DNA of 64,000 bases, taken from DATAOG01 sp963840925. GTDB taxonomy: Bacteria; Pseudomonadota; Alphaproteobacteria; Geminicoccales; Geminicoccaceae. Both the position numbers and the translations under genes were made by a program. Numbering within the stretch: position 1 is the stretch's first letter; every line of letters begins with the position of its first letter. Below are positions 1-9,576 of this stretch, in pieces. The notes beneath the pieces are model-generated. The model had not been told where the DNA came from. It ran no database searches and saw only the letters and a program-made list of their open reading frames with translations. The stretch is from positions 91,197 through 155,196 of the forward strand of contig CAWJAY010000028.1 of NCBI GenBank assembly GCA_963840925.1, written 5' to 3'.

Positions 1-1219
1 AGGGATTGACGATCAGCGCGCCATCCAGCTCGTCGGCGGCCCCGGCGAAGCGCGAGAGCACGAGGACTCCCGGGTCCTCCTCTGACTGCGCGGCGATATA
101 CTCCTTGGCGACCAGGTTCATGCCGTCGCGCAGCGGCGTGACCAGGCCGATCCGGGACAGACGGAAGAAGCCGGCCAGCGTCCGGCGCGTGAAGCCGCGG
201 TTGATGTAGCGCAGCGGCATCCAGTCGAACTCGCCGAACAGGCCGTTGATCCGGCCGGAGGCGGCCTCGACCTGGCGGCGCATCTCGAGATATTCCGGCA
301 CCTCCTCGCGCGAGGGTGCCGAGATCTGTACCAGCGTGACCTGGCCCCGCTGGCGCGGGTAGTTCTGCAACAGCGTCTCGAAGGCGCGCAGCCGCTCGGT
401 GATCCCTTTGGTGTAGTCGAGGCGGTCGACGCCGATGATCAGCTTGCGCCCGAGCAGGCTGCGGCTGAGGCGCTGGCTCGCGCGCACCGCCTCGACCGAG
501 GTCGCCATGCGGCCAAAGTCAACGGTGTCGATCCCGATCGGGAAGTCCTGCGCGCGCAGGGTCCGGCCGAAAGCCCGCACGAGGCCGTCGGCGAGCCCGT
601 AGCCGACGCCCTCGCGGTACAGATAGTCGTGCAAGTTGCGCAGATCGTTGCTGGTCTGCAGGCCGACCAGATCGTACTGGCTCAGCGCCTCCATCAGCCG
701 GTCGTGCCACGGCAGCGCGACGTAGACCTCGGCCGATGGAAACGGGATGTGCAGGAAGAAGCCGAGCCGGCCCTTGACGCCGACCTGGCGCAGCTCCTCG
801 CCGAGCGGGATCAGGTGATAGTCGTGGATCCAGACCTGGTCGTCGTCACGGAGGTAGGGATACAGCTGCTCGGCGAACAGCTGATTCACCCGGCGATAGC
901 TGACGTACCAGTCACGATCGAAGCTCGCGAGGTCGAGGCGGTAGTGAAACAGCGGCCAGAGCGTCCGGTTCGCGAAGCCGCCATAATAACGGTCGAAGTC
1001 CGCCTGCAGCAGATCGATCGTGATGTAGGTGATGTTGCCGGTGCGGACCACCTTGGGGATCGGCGTCCCGGACTCGATCGTCTCCCCGCTCCAGCCGAAC
1101 CAGATGCCGCCGGTCTCGCGCAGCGCCGCCAGCACGCCCACCGTCAGGCCGCCGGCGGTTGCGGCCTTGCTGCCCGAAATCGGGGTGACCCGATTGGAGA
1201 CGACGACGAGCCGGCTCAC
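1..1219 (-). CDS. otsA: Trehalose-6-phosphate synthase (partial)
   Basis: UDP-forming alpha,alpha-trehalose-phosphate synthase (family GT20). It joins UDP-glucose to glucose-6-phosphate to make trehalose-6-phosphate in the cytoplasm. About 406 N-terminal residues are visible. The C-terminus lies beyond the left edge, since the family is usually about 460-490 residues. Landmarks seen: N-terminal SRLVVVSNRV, WIHDYHLIPL near residue 125, FFLHIPFPS, IGVDRLDYTKG, and PLRDGMNLVAKEY close to the edge. The start is the GTG at 1219, because only 19 bases separate it from the stop of the upstream GH15 gene. It is the third gene of an otsB - GH15 - otsA operon. The assignment is firm. Confidence 0.95.
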   Translation of the reverse strand, partial: MSRLVVVSNRVTPISGSKAATAGGLTVGVLAALRETGGIWFGWSGETIESGTPIPKVVRTGNITYITIDLLQADFDRYYGGFANRTLWPLFHYRLDLASFDRDWYVSYRRVNQLFAEQLYPYLRDDDQVWIHDYHLIPLGEELRQVGVKGRLGFFLHIPFPSAEVYVALPWHDRLMEALSQYDLVGLQTSNDLRNLHDYLYREGVGYGLADGLVRAFGRTLRAQDFPIGIDTVDFGRMATSVEAVRASQRLSRSLLGRKLIIGVDRLDYTKGITERLRAFETLLQNYPRQRGQVTLVQISAPSREEVPEYLEMRRQVEAASGRINGLFGEFDWMPLRYINRGFTRRTLAGFFRLSRIGLVTPLRDGMNLVAKEYIAAQSEEDPGVLVLSRFAGAADELDGALIVNP

Positions 1220-1238
1220 GGCCTTGCCCGGCGTCGGC

Positions 1239-3017
1239 TCAAACGACGTCCTCCCAGGACTTGCTGAGCTTCATCGCGCAGTTGATCAGGCCAACCAGCG
1301 AATAGGTCTGGGGGAAATTGCCCCAGAGCTGGTTGGTCTCCGGGTCAATGTCCTCGGACAGCAGGCCCAGGTGGTTGCGGCAAGCCAGCATGTTCTCGAA
1401 CAGCTCATGGGCCTCGGTCCTGCGGCCCTGAGCGATCAGGGCGTCGACATACCAGAACGTGCAAACGATGAAAGCGTTCTCCGGGGCGCCGAAATCATCC
1501 GGTCTGACGTAACGGAAGAGATGCGGCCCGCGCCGCAGCTGCCGCTCGACCGCGGCGAGCGTGCCGGCAAAGCGCGGGTCCTCCGGGCGGATGAAGCCGA
1601 CCTCGTGCATCAGCAGCAGGCTGGCGTCGATCTCGTCGCCACCGAACGACGCGGCGAAGCTGCCGAGCGCTGCGTTCCAGGCCCGGCTCAGCACGGTCGC
1701 GCGGATCTGGTCCGCGCGCACCTGCCAGTGCGTCGCCCGGTCCGTGAGGCCGAGATGGCTCGCGATCCGCCCCAGCCGGTCGCACGCCGCCCAGCACATC
1801 ACGGCCGAGTGGGTGTGGACCCGTGCGGTCGTGCGGAACTCCCACAGGCCGGCATCCGGCTGGTCGTGCAGCGCGAACGCCCGATCGCCGATCAGCTCCA
1901 GCCGGCGAAACGTGTGCTCCCCGGCCGGCCGGCGCAGCCGCTGGTCGAAGAACGCCTGGGTCGCCGCCAGCAGGACCGAGCCGTAGCCATCGTGCTGGTC
2001 GTGCTCGTAGGCCTGATTGCCGACCCGGACCGGCCGGCTGCCGCGGTAGCCCTTGAAGCCTTCGACCTGGCGCTCGACCAGCCGGGTCTCGAGACCGATC
2101 CCATAGACCGGCTGCAGGCGGCCGTCCTCGCTGCTGCCCGCGATGTTGCTGATGTAGGCTAGAAAATCCTCCATGGTCTCGATGTAGCCGAGCCGGTTCA
2201 GCGCCCGGACGACGAAGTAGGCATCCCGCAGCCAGCAGTAGCGATAGTCCCAGTTGCGCCCTTGCCCCGCGATCTCGGGGATCGAGGTGGTCATCGCGGC
2301 GACGATCGCGCCGGTCTCCTCGAAGCTGCAGAGCTTCAGCGTGATCGCGGCCCGGATCACCGCATCCTGCCATTCGAACGGCACCGACAGGCGCATCGTC
2401 AGCGTGCGCCAATAGGCGGTCGTCTGCTCGAGGAACTCGCGCCCGGTTTCGAGCACGGGGCCGCGCAGCAACTCGTCGGGCCCGAGCATCAGCACGACCT
2501 GCTCCTCGAGCAGGAAGGGCGTCTCGTCGAGGAGGTAGGTCAACGGGGCATCGGTCGTGAGCCGCAGGCTGAAGTCGGGGCCGACGTAGCGGATGTGGTT
2601 GCTGCCGCGCGTGATCTCGGGCTGGCGGGCGCCGTAGTCGAAGCTTGGCCGCAGCCGGATCCGGATCCGCGGCGTCTCGCCGAACGGCCGCACGATCCGC
2701 ATCAGCGTGGTCGGCCGGAAGATCCGGCCGAACTGGAGAAAACGGGGCGCGAAATCGGTGATCTCGACGCCGTTGCCGCTCTGATCGGTCAGCCGCGTCA
2801 TCAGGATCGCGGTGTTGGCCAGATACTGCTGCTCGCTCGCGGCCAACCCGTCGAGCTCGACGCTGAAGAAGCCGCGCCCGGCCTCGGGGTCCAGGAGCTG
2901 GCAGAATACCGGGTCGCCGTCAAAGCGCGGGAAGCAGCTCCAGACGACCGTGCCGATCTGGTCGATCAGCGCGCTGATCGCGCAATTGCCGATGATGCCG
3001 AGCTCGAGCGAGCTCAT
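1239..3017 (-). CDS. Glycoside hydrolase family 15 (glucoamylase/trehalase-like)
   Basis: A 592-residue cytoplasmic GH15 enzyme with no signal peptide. The N-terminus (LGIIGNCAISALIDQIGTVV) is the usual beta-sandwich start of this family. The (alpha/alpha)6 barrel carries RNWDYRYCWLRDAYF near residue 255 and NQLWGNFPQTYS near residue 565, where catalytic carboxylates of the family lie (SEDIDPE just before it). Members hydrolyse alpha-glucosides, and some actinobacterial relatives are trehalases. Its place between otsB and otsA suggests a role in trehalose or glucan turnover, but substrate cannot be read from sequence. Its ATG overlaps the otsB stop by four bases, so the two are probably translationally coupled. 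Confidence 0.9.
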   Translation of the reverse strand: MSSLELGIIGNCAISALIDQIGTVVWSCFPRFDGDPVFCQLLDPEAGRGFFSVELDGLAASEQQYLANTAILMTRLTDQSGNGVEITDFAPRFLQFGRIFRPTTLMRIVRPFGETPRIRIRLRPSFDYGARQPEITRGSNHIRYVGPDFSLRLTTDAPLTYLLDETPFLLEEQVVLMLGPDELLRGPVLETGREFLEQTTAYWRTLTMRLSVPFEWQDAVIRAAITLKLCSFEETGAIVAAMTTSIPEIAGQGRNWDYRYCWLRDAYFVVRALNRLGYIETMEDFLAYISNIAGSSEDGRLQPVYGIGLETRLVERQVEGFKGYRGSRPVRVGNQAYEHDQHDGYGSVLLAATQAFFDQRLRRPAGEHTFRRLELIGDRAFALHDQPDAGLWEFRTTARVHTHSAVMCWAACDRLGRIASHLGLTDRATHWQVRADQIRATVLSRAWNAALGSFAASFGGDEIDASLLLMHEVGFIRPEDPRFAGTLAAVERQLRRGPHLFRYVRPDDFGAPENAFIVCTFWYVDALIAQGRRTEAHELFENMLACRNHLGLLSEDIDPETNQLWGNFPQTYSLVGLINCAMKLSKSWEDVV

Positions 3018-3781
3018 CGCGCGGCCGGCATGCCCGCCAGCTCATGCAGCCAGCTCCGTAGCGCGCCGACGCTGGGCTGGCTGTGGCGGGCGGCGGTCGG
3101 GGCGGCATCGGCGCCGATCCGGATCGTGACCCCGCCGAGCTGATTGACGGCCTCGAAGCCGGCCTCGTCGGTCAGGTCGTCGCCCGCGAACACCGGCCGG
3201 CGGCCCGCGAACGGCGGTTCGGCCATCATGGCCGCGATCGCCTGGCCCTTGTCGCAGCCGGGCGGCTTCAGCTCGAGCACCATCTTGCCGCGGAGCAGGA
3301 CGAGCCCGCCATGGCTGGCTGCGACCGCCGCCTCGGCCGCCGCGGTCGCCGCTCCTTGCTGCGCCGGCGCCATCCGATAGTGCAGCGCCAGCGTCAGGCC
3401 CTTGTCCTCGAGCAGGATCCCCGGATGGCGCTCGGCGAACGCAGCGAGGCGTACCCTTGCGGCCTCGAAGGTGGCGGGATCGGGCTTGGCGCGCACCACT
3501 TCGGTGCCAAGGTTGCGCCGCTCCAGCCCGTGCAGCCCGGCGGCGCTCAGCCGGAGCGGGGCGAACAGCCGGTCGAGCTGGCGAAGCGCCCGGCCGCTGA
3601 CCAGGGCCAGCGCGCCGCCGGTTGCCCGCTGCAGGTCGGCCAGGATCTCGCGCAGCCGATCGGGTACCCGGACCGCGCCCGGCTCGCGCTCGATCTCGAC
3701 CAGCGTGCCATCGACGTCGAGGAACAGCGCGATCGCACCGGCATCGAGCTCAGGCGGTGGCGGCGGGGCGGCAGCGGACAT
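3014..3781 (-). CDS. otsB: Trehalose-6-phosphate phosphatase
   Basis: A 255-residue HAD-superfamily phosphatase that removes phosphate from trehalose-6-phosphate. HAD motif I is FLDVDGTLVEI near residue 20, motif II is ALVSGR, and the C-terminal acidic motif is VFAGDDLTDEAGFEAVN. The ATG at 3781 is chosen because the family N-terminus begins there after a short proline-rich stretch; the open frame continues upstream without similarity to the family. It is first in the operon with GH15 and otsA, so synthesis, dephosphorylation and breakdown of trehalose are co-transcribed. An 87-bp gap separates it from the divergent glycosyltransferase. Confidence 0.94.
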   Translation of the reverse strand: MSAAAPPPPPELDAGAIALFLDVDGTLVEIEREPGAVRVPDRLREILADLQRATGGALALVSGRALRQLDRLFAPLRLSAAGLHGLERRNLGTEVVRAKPDPATFEAARVRLAAFAERHPGILLEDKGLTLALHYRMAPAQQGAATAAAEAAVAASHGGLVLLRGKMVLELKPPGCDKGQAIAAMMAEPPFAGRRPVFAGDDLTDEAGFEAVNQLGGVTIRIGADAAPTAARHSQPSVGALRSWLHELAGMPAAR

Positions 3782-3868
3782 GCGCTCGGACCGAATCTCC
3801 GTGCGTAGATGTGACCAGGGCGGCCATACCATTGCCCAGCCCGACGAAATGTTGCAACGGCGATCTCG

Positions 3869-4990
3869 ATGATGGCTGCGCGACCCAAGACCGACCTGGC
3901 GCCGCCCGCGGTTGCCTGCATCATGCTCTCGGCCGGGCGCGGCGGGCTCGAGCAGTCGCTGCTGGATTACTGCGAGGCGCTGCTGCTCGAGCGCCATCCG
4001 GTGCATGCGCTCACCCACCCACGCGCGGCTATCCGGCCGGCCCTCCAGCGCCTGCCGCTGGCGAGCCTCGCGACGCTCCGCAACGCCAACGAATGGGACC
4101 CGCTCGCGGTCCGCAGGCTGCGCGGCTGGCTGCACGAGCGCGCCCCGGCCATGGCGCTCACCATCGGCCGCCGGGCGAGCGCGCTCACCCGGCGCGCGCG
4201 CCGCCGGCTGCCGGCGCTGCCCCAGGTCGGCGTCACCCCGAACTACAGCGTTCGGCCGCTGATCGGGCTCGATCACGTGCTGGCGACCACTTCGGATCTG
4301 CGCCAGGCGTTGCTCGCCGCCGGTCAGCCCGCCGAGCGGATCACGCTGGTGCCCAATCTCGTCCGCGTGCCGCCGGCGGTGGCGCCGCCAGCAGCGGCTC
4401 AGGGTGCCCCGCCGATCATCGGCGCCCTTGGCCGGTTCGTGGCCAAGAAGGGCTTCGCGGACCTGCTGGAGGCGCTTGGCATCCTCGCAGCGCGGGGCTA
4501 CCGGTTTGAGGCCAGGATCGGTGGCAGTGGCCCCGAGGAACGAAATCTCAAAGCGCTATGTGATCATCTCGATTTGACCGATCACGTGAAGTTTCCGGGT
4601 TGGATCGAGGACAAGCGCGCCTTCTTCGCGGCGCTCGACCTGTTCTGCGTGCCGTCCCGGGAGGAACCATTCGGCATCGTCGTGCTGGAAGGCATGGCGC
4701 ATGCCCGGCCGACGATCGCGACCGATGCGGCGGGCCCGCGCGAGATTGTCCGGGACGGCATCGATGGCCTGCTCGTGCCGCGTGGCGATCCGCAGGCGCT
4801 GGCGACCGCGATCGCCGAGCTGCTGGACTGCCCGGAGCGCCGCCGCGCGCTCGCGAAGGCCGGGCTTGCAAGCGTGCGCGCCCGCTTCGCGCTGCCCTTG
4901 GTCGCGAGACGGATCTCGGCCGCGATCAGCGCGGTGGCCGGCGGCGGCGCGCAGCCCCCTTGCCAGCCGGAATTGGGGAACCCACTCTAA
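3869..4990 (+). CDS. Glycosyltransferase (GT4-type, GT-B fold)
   Basis: A 373-residue retaining glycosyltransferase. The N-terminal half has the acceptor-domain signature MLSAGRGGLEQSLLDY (glycine-rich loop). The C-terminal half has GALGRFVAKKGFADLLEAL, IGGSGPEE, and the EX7E-type donor site PSREEPFGIVVLEGMAHARP followed by ATDAAGPREIV. Such enzymes build lipopolysaccharide core, exopolysaccharide or other glycans; donor and acceptor cannot be told. Start: tandem ATG codons at 3869 and 3872. It is divergent from the trehalose operon, and ygfZ follows 32 bases later on the same strand. Confidence 0.88.
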   Translation: MMAARPKTDLAPPAVACIMLSAGRGGLEQSLLDYCEALLLERHPVHALTHPRAAIRPALQRLPLASLATLRNANEWDPLAVRRLRGWLHERAPAMALTIGRRASALTRRARRRLPALPQVGVTPNYSVRPLIGLDHVLATTSDLRQALLAAGQPAERITLVPNLVRVPPAVAPPAAAQGAPPIIGALGRFVAKKGFADLLEALGILAARGYRFEARIGGSGPEERNLKALCDHLDLTDHVKFPGWIEDKRAFFAALDLFCVPSREEPFGIVVLEGMAHARPTIATDAAGPREIVRDGIDGLLVPRGDPQALATAIAELLDCPERRRALAKAGLASVRARFALPLVARRISAAISAVAGGGAQPPCQPELGNPL

Positions 4991-5022
4991 GCGGGTCGAA
5001 GTCGGGGATCGAGCGCATCGAG

Positions 5023-5919
5023 ATGACTGAAGGTTACGTTCTGCTGCCCGAGCGCGGCGTGCTCGTGGTGCGCGGCGCCGACGCGACGCCCTTCCTCCAG
5101 GGTCTGATCAGCAGCGATCTGAACCGCATCACTGCCGCGCAGGCGGGCTACGGCGCGCTGCTCACGCCGCAGGGCAAGTTCCTGTTCGACTTCGTGATCG
5201 TGCGCGCCGGCGACGCCCTGCTGCTTGACACCGACCGGGCGCGGCTGAGCGACCTGCTGCGGCGCCTCACCATCTATCGCCTGCGCTCCAAGGTCGAGCT
5301 CGAGGACGCGAGCGAGCGCTTCGCTGTCGCAGCCGTGCTCGGCGAAGGTGCTGCCGCACGATTCGACCTGCCCGATCGGCCGGGCGCCTGCCGAGAGCTC
5401 GGCCAGGGCTGCGCGCTGGTCGACCCGCGGCTCGTGCAGCTCGGCGTACGCCTGGTCCTGCCGCCCGACCAGATCGGCGGCCCCCTCGAGGCCATGGGCC
5501 TCGCGCTGCTGGGTCCCCTCGCCTACGAGCACGCGCGGCTCGTCCTCGGCGTCCCCGATGGCAGCCGCGATCTGGTCGTCGAGCGCTCGACCCTGCTCGA
5601 GAGCGGCTTTGCCGAGCTGCGCGGGGTCGATTTCGCCAAGGGCTGCTTCGTCGGCCAGGAGCTGACCGCGCGCATGCATTATCGCGGCTTGGTCCGCAAG
5701 CGCCTGCTGCCGGTCGTGCTCAAGGGTCCGCGCCCGGAGCCCGGAACGATCATCCGCCTGGGCGAGCTCGAGGCCGGCGAGATGCGCTCGAGCATCGACG
5801 GCCGCGGCCTGGCATTGTTGCGCCTCGACCGGATCGCCGAGGCCGAGCAGTCAGGCACGCCGCTCTATGCCGGCGCCACCGAGGTCCTGCCGGTCCGGCC
5901 TGACTGGGTCAGCTGGTAG
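5023..5919 (+). CDS. ygfZ: Folate-binding YgfZ/GcvT-like Fe-S repair protein
   Basis: A 298-residue YgfZ-family protein, a GcvT-fold folate-binding protein needed for maintenance of certain Fe-S enzymes such as MiaB. The diagnostic motif KGCFVGQE is present near residue 207 with the invariant cysteine. The N-terminus matches the family (LLPERGVLVVRGADATPFLQ), which supports the ATG at 5023 over the longer open frame. Its last 11 bases overlap the 3' end of the convergent meaB gene. Confidence 0.93.
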   Translation: MTEGYVLLPERGVLVVRGADATPFLQGLISSDLNRITAAQAGYGALLTPQGKFLFDFVIVRAGDALLLDTDRARLSDLLRRLTIYRLRSKVELEDASERFAVAAVLGEGAAARFDLPDRPGACRELGQGCALVDPRLVQLGVRLVLPPDQIGGPLEAMGLALLGPLAYEHARLVLGVPDGSRDLVVERSTLLESGFAELRGVDFAKGCFVGQELTARMHYRGLVRKRLLPVVLKGPRPEPGTIIRLGELEAGEMRSSIDGRGLALLRLDRIAEAEQSGTPLYAGATEVLPVRPDWVSW

Positions 5920-6898
5920 GCGCTTCCCAGGCCAGGCGGCCTGCGCTCGTCTCGGCGCGCAGTTCGCGCGCCAGCTCGCGCAGCCGGCGGAACGGCGACT
6001 GCCCGGGCGGCGTCGTCAGGCCCTCCAGCCAGCCGCCCGCGCGCGCCAGGCCCTGGCGCCCGAACTCCTCGCGCAAGGCCTCGGCCAACCAGGTCTCGGC
6101 CTGGGCGCGCCGGCGCTGCTCGAGCCGTCCGTCGGCGGCAAGGAAAGCCGCGTGATCCGCGAGCGTCTCGATCAGGGCATCGATCCCCTGCCCTTCCTGG
6201 CCGCTCAGCAGCTGGACCGGCACCGACCAGCCGTCGGTCCCGGTCAGGCTCAGATGCAGCGCCGCCTGGACGTCGGTCTTGGCCTTGTGCGCGACCGTAC
6301 CAAGGTCCGCCTTGGTGACCACGACGATGTCGGGGATCTCGGCGATGCCGGCCTTCATGTACTGCAGGCTGTCACCCGAGGCCGGCTGCACGCAGAACAC
6401 GACCGTGTCGGCGACCGCCGCGACCTCGGTCTCGGACTGGCCGACGCCCACCGTCTCGACGATCACCTGGTCATAGACCGAGCGCATCAGCACGACCGCC
6501 GCCGGGGTCAGCGCGGCCAGGCCGCCGAGCCGGCCGCGCGCAGCCATCGAGCGCACGAACACGCCCTGATCCTCGGGGTCGATATCGATCCGGGCGCGAT
6601 CGCCGAGCAAAGCACCCCCGGAGCGGCGCGATGACGGATCGACCGTGATCACGCCCACTGTCCGCCCGCGCGCCCGGTAGGCGCGGATCAGACGCGAGAC
6701 CAGGCTCGACTTGCCGACGCCGGGCGGCCCGGTGAGCCCGATCACGTGCGCCCGGGCGCCGGCATAGGCGGCATCGAGCAACGCCAGCGTCGGCGGCTCG
6801 CCGGCCGCCGCCTCGAGGCGCGCCAGCGCCACCGCCATCGCGCGCTTGCCGCCGCTGCGGAGCGCCTCGAGCGGCGTCGAACGGGCCCCAGCGATCAC
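5909..6898 (-). CDS. meaB: Methylmalonyl-CoA mutase-associated GTPase
   Basis: A 329-residue G3E-family GTPase (MeaB/ArgK). It guards and reactivates B12-dependent methylmalonyl-CoA mutase. The P-loop is GLTGPPGVGKSS near residue 53, then VDPSSRRSGGALLGDR, VETVGVGQSE (base-II region) and the guanine-specificity motif VVTKADL. The GTG at 6898 overlaps the ppdK stop as GTGA, indicating coupled translation. A longer frame with an arginine-rich N-terminus exists but lies inside ppdK. No mutase gene is visible nearby, so the partner must be encoded elsewhere. Confidence 0.92.
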   Translation of the reverse strand: MIAGARSTPLEALRSGGKRAMAVALARLEAAAGEPPTLALLDAAYAGARAHVIGLTGPPGVGKSSLVSRLIRAYRARGRTVGVITVDPSSRRSGGALLGDRARIDIDPEDQGVFVRSMAARGRLGGLAALTPAAVVLMRSVYDQVIVETVGVGQSETEVAAVADTVVFCVQPASGDSLQYMKAGIAEIPDIVVVTKADLGTVAHKAKTDVQAALHLSLTGTDGWSVPVQLLSGQEGQGIDALIETLADHAAFLAADGRLEQRRRAQAETWLAEALREEFGRQGLARAGGWLEGLTTPPGQSPFRRLRELARELRAETSAGRLAWEAPTS

Positions 6899-9576
6899 GC
6901 GGTGCCGGCCGTGGCGCGCTCGCCGAGCGCGGCCTGCGCCGCCGCCAGGCGCGCGATTGGCACCCGATAGGGCGAGCAGGAGACGTAGTCGAGCCCGACC
7001 CGCTCGCAAAACGCGATCGTCGCCGGATCGCCGCCGTGCTCGCCGCAGATCCCGAGCTTCAGGTCCGCCCGGCCGGCGCGGCCGCGCTCGCAGGCAAGCT
7101 CGATCAGCGCGCCGACCCCGTCCAGGTCGAGCGTGCTGAACGGATCGGCGGCGAAGATCCGGCGCTGCAGGTACTGCTCCATGAACTTGGCCGAATCGTC
7201 GCGCGACAGGCCGAGCGTCATCTGGGTGAGGTCGTTGGTGCCGAAGCTGAAGAACTGCGCATGGCCGGCGATTTGGGCGGCGCGCAGTGCTGCCCGCGGC
7301 ACCTCGATCATCGTGCCGACCTGGTAGGTCACCCGCGCGCCGCGCTCGGCCATGACGTCCTTGGCGACCGCGTCGATCTCCGCCTTGATCAGCTCGAGCT
7401 CGCGCGCCATGCCGACCAGCGGCACCATGATCTCCGGCACCACGGTCTCGCCCGAGCTTGCCGCGACCGCGAGCGCCGCCTCGAAGATCGCGCGCGCCTG
7501 CATCTGGTAGATCTCGGGGAACAGCACGCCCAACCGGCAGCCGCGCAGGCCGAGCATCGGGTTGGCTTCGCGCAGCTCGTTCGCGCGCCGCTGCAGCCGC
7601 CCGGCATCGAGCCCGGACGCCTTGGCGAGCGCACTGATCTCCTCCGGATCGTGCGGCAGGAACTCGTGCAACGGCGGATCGAGCAGCCGGATCGTGACCG
7701 GCAGCCCGGTCATGATCTGAAACAGCTCGATGAAGTCCTGGCGCTGCATCGGCAGGATCTTGGCCAGCGCTGCGCGCCGGCCGTCGGCATCGCCGGCCAG
7801 GATCATCTCGCGCATCGCGGCCAGGCGCAGATCGTCGAAGAACATGTGCTCGGTGCGGCAGAGCCCGATGCCCTCCGCGCCGAACTTGCGCGCGGTGCGG
7901 GTGTCCAGCGGCGTCTCGGCGTTGGCCCGGACCTTGAGCCGGCGGCGCTCGTCCGCCCAGCTCATCAGCGTCGCGAAATCGCCCGACAGCTTGGGGTCGA
8001 CCGTCGGCACGGCGCCCAGCATGACGGTGCCGTTGCCGCCATCCAGCGTGATCAGATCGCCGGCCGCGAGCTCGCGCCCGGCCACGGTCATGCGCTGGCG
8101 GCGATAGTCGATCGCGAGATCGGCCGCGGCGCAGACGCAGGGCTTGCCCATGCCGCGCGCGACCACCGCGGCATGGCTGGTCATACCGCCGCGCGAGGTC
8201 AGGATGCCTTGGGCCGCGTGCATGCCGTGGATGTCCTCGGGCGAGGTCTCGATCCGGACCAGGATCACGGCCTCGCCCGCGGTCCCCAGGCGCTCGGCCT
8301 CGTCGGCGTTGAACACGACCTTGCCGGACACCGCGCCCGGCGAGGCCGGCAGGCCCTTGGCGATCACGTCGCGCGGCGCATCGGGGTCGAGCATCGGGTG
8401 CAGCAGCTGGTCGAGCGAGGCGGGCTCGATCCGAAGGATCGCCTGGTCGCGCCCGATCAGCCCCTCCCCGGCCATGTCGACCGCGATCTTGAGCGCGGCA
8501 TGCGTGGTCCGCTTGCCGGTCCGCGTCTGCAGGATCCAGAGCCGGCCGTCCTGGACCGTGAACTCGATGTCCTGCATGTCGCGGTAGTGCGCCTCGAGGC
8601 GCCCGAACACCTTGGCGAGCTCGGCATAGGCGGCGGGCATCACCTCTTCCATCGACGGCAGCCTCGCCCCGGTTGCCCGCTGCATCGCCCGGGTCAACGG
8701 CTGCGGCGTGCGGATCCCGGCGACCACGTCCTCGCCCTGGGCATTGACCAGGAACTCGCCGTAGTAGCCCTTCTCGCCGCTCGAGGGATCGCGGGTGAAC
8801 GCGACCCCGGTGGCGCTGGTCTCGCCCCGGTTGCCGAACACCATGGCCTGGACGGTGACCGCGGTGCCCATGGTCTCGGGAATGCCGTGGAGGCGGCGGT
8901 AGGTGACCGCGCGCGCCGTCATCCAGGAGCCGAACACCGCGCCGATCGCGCCCCAGAGCTGCTCTTCGGCATCCTGCGGGAACGCGGTGCCGGTCTGCTC
9001 GAGGACGACCGCCTTATACTCCTCGACCAGGCACAAGAGGTCGTCGGCCGAGAGCTCGGTATCGAGCCGATAGCCGTTTTGCGCCTTGATCTCCTCGAGT
9101 TGGTCCTCGAACCGGTAGTGATCGACCCCGAGCACGACGTCGCCGTACATCTGGATGAAGCGGCGATAGCTGTCGTAGGCAAAGCGCGGCTGGTCGGCCA
9201 TCGCGCCGAGACCGGCCACGGTCCGATCGTTGAGGCCGAGGTTGAGCACCGTGTCCATCATGCCGGGCATCGAGAGCGGCGCGCCCGAGCGGACCGAGAC
9301 CAGCAGCGGCCGCTCGGGATCGCCGAAGCGCGCCTCGACGCCGGCTTCGATCCGAGCGAGCGCAGCGGCGACCTGCGCGCGCAGCCCCTCGGGGTAGCGG
9401 CGCTCATTGGTATAATAGTGGCTGCAGACCTCGGTCGTGATCGTGAAACCGGGCGGCACCGGCAGCCCGAGCCGGCTCATCTCGGCGAGATTGGCGCCCT
9501 TGCCACCGAGCAGATCGCGCATCCTGGCGTCGCCGTCGGCGCCGCCGGCGCCGAAGCTATAGACCCATTGGCTCAT
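6895..9576 (-). CDS. ppdK: Pyruvate, phosphate dikinase
   Basis: An 893-residue enzyme that reversibly converts pyruvate, ATP and Pi to PEP, AMP and PPi. The order is N-terminal ATP-grasp domain (GGKGANLAEMSRLGLPVPPG), central phosphohistidine domain (GGMTSHAAVVARGMGKPCV, near residue 465) and C-terminal PEP-binding TIM barrel (GIGLCRTEHMFF, then FFSFGTNDLTQMTLG and GICGEHGGDP). Length is normal for the bacterial enzyme. The ATG at 9576 overlaps the glyS stop as TGATG; a GTG one codon upstream is the alternative start. It lies in a glyQ - glyS - ppdK - meaB unit. Confidence 0.97.
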   Translation of the reverse strand: MSQWVYSFGAGGADGDARMRDLLGGKGANLAEMSRLGLPVPPGFTITTEVCSHYYTNERRYPEGLRAQVAAALARIEAGVEARFGDPERPLLVSVRSGAPLSMPGMMDTVLNLGLNDRTVAGLGAMADQPRFAYDSYRRFIQMYGDVVLGVDHYRFEDQLEEIKAQNGYRLDTELSADDLLCLVEEYKAVVLEQTGTAFPQDAEEQLWGAIGAVFGSWMTARAVTYRRLHGIPETMGTAVTVQAMVFGNRGETSATGVAFTRDPSSGEKGYYGEFLVNAQGEDVVAGIRTPQPLTRAMQRATGARLPSMEEVMPAAYAELAKVFGRLEAHYRDMQDIEFTVQDGRLWILQTRTGKRTTHAALKIAVDMAGEGLIGRDQAILRIEPASLDQLLHPMLDPDAPRDVIAKGLPASPGAVSGKVVFNADEAERLGTAGEAVILVRIETSPEDIHGMHAAQGILTSRGGMTSHAAVVARGMGKPCVCAAADLAIDYRRQRMTVAGRELAAGDLITLDGGNGTVMLGAVPTVDPKLSGDFATLMSWADERRRLKVRANAETPLDTRTARKFGAEGIGLCRTEHMFFDDLRLAAMREMILAGDADGRRAALAKILPMQRQDFIELFQIMTGLPVTIRLLDPPLHEFLPHDPEEISALAKASGLDAGRLQRRANELREANPMLGLRGCRLGVLFPEIYQMQARAIFEAALAVAASSGETVVPEIMVPLVGMARELELIKAEIDAVAKDVMAERGARVTYQVGTMIEVPRAALRAAQIAGHAQFFSFGTNDLTQMTLGLSRDDSAKFMEQYLQRRIFAADPFSTLDLDGVGALIELACERGRAGRADLKLGICGEHGGDPATIAFCERVGLDYVSCSPYRVPIARLAAAQAALGERATAGTA

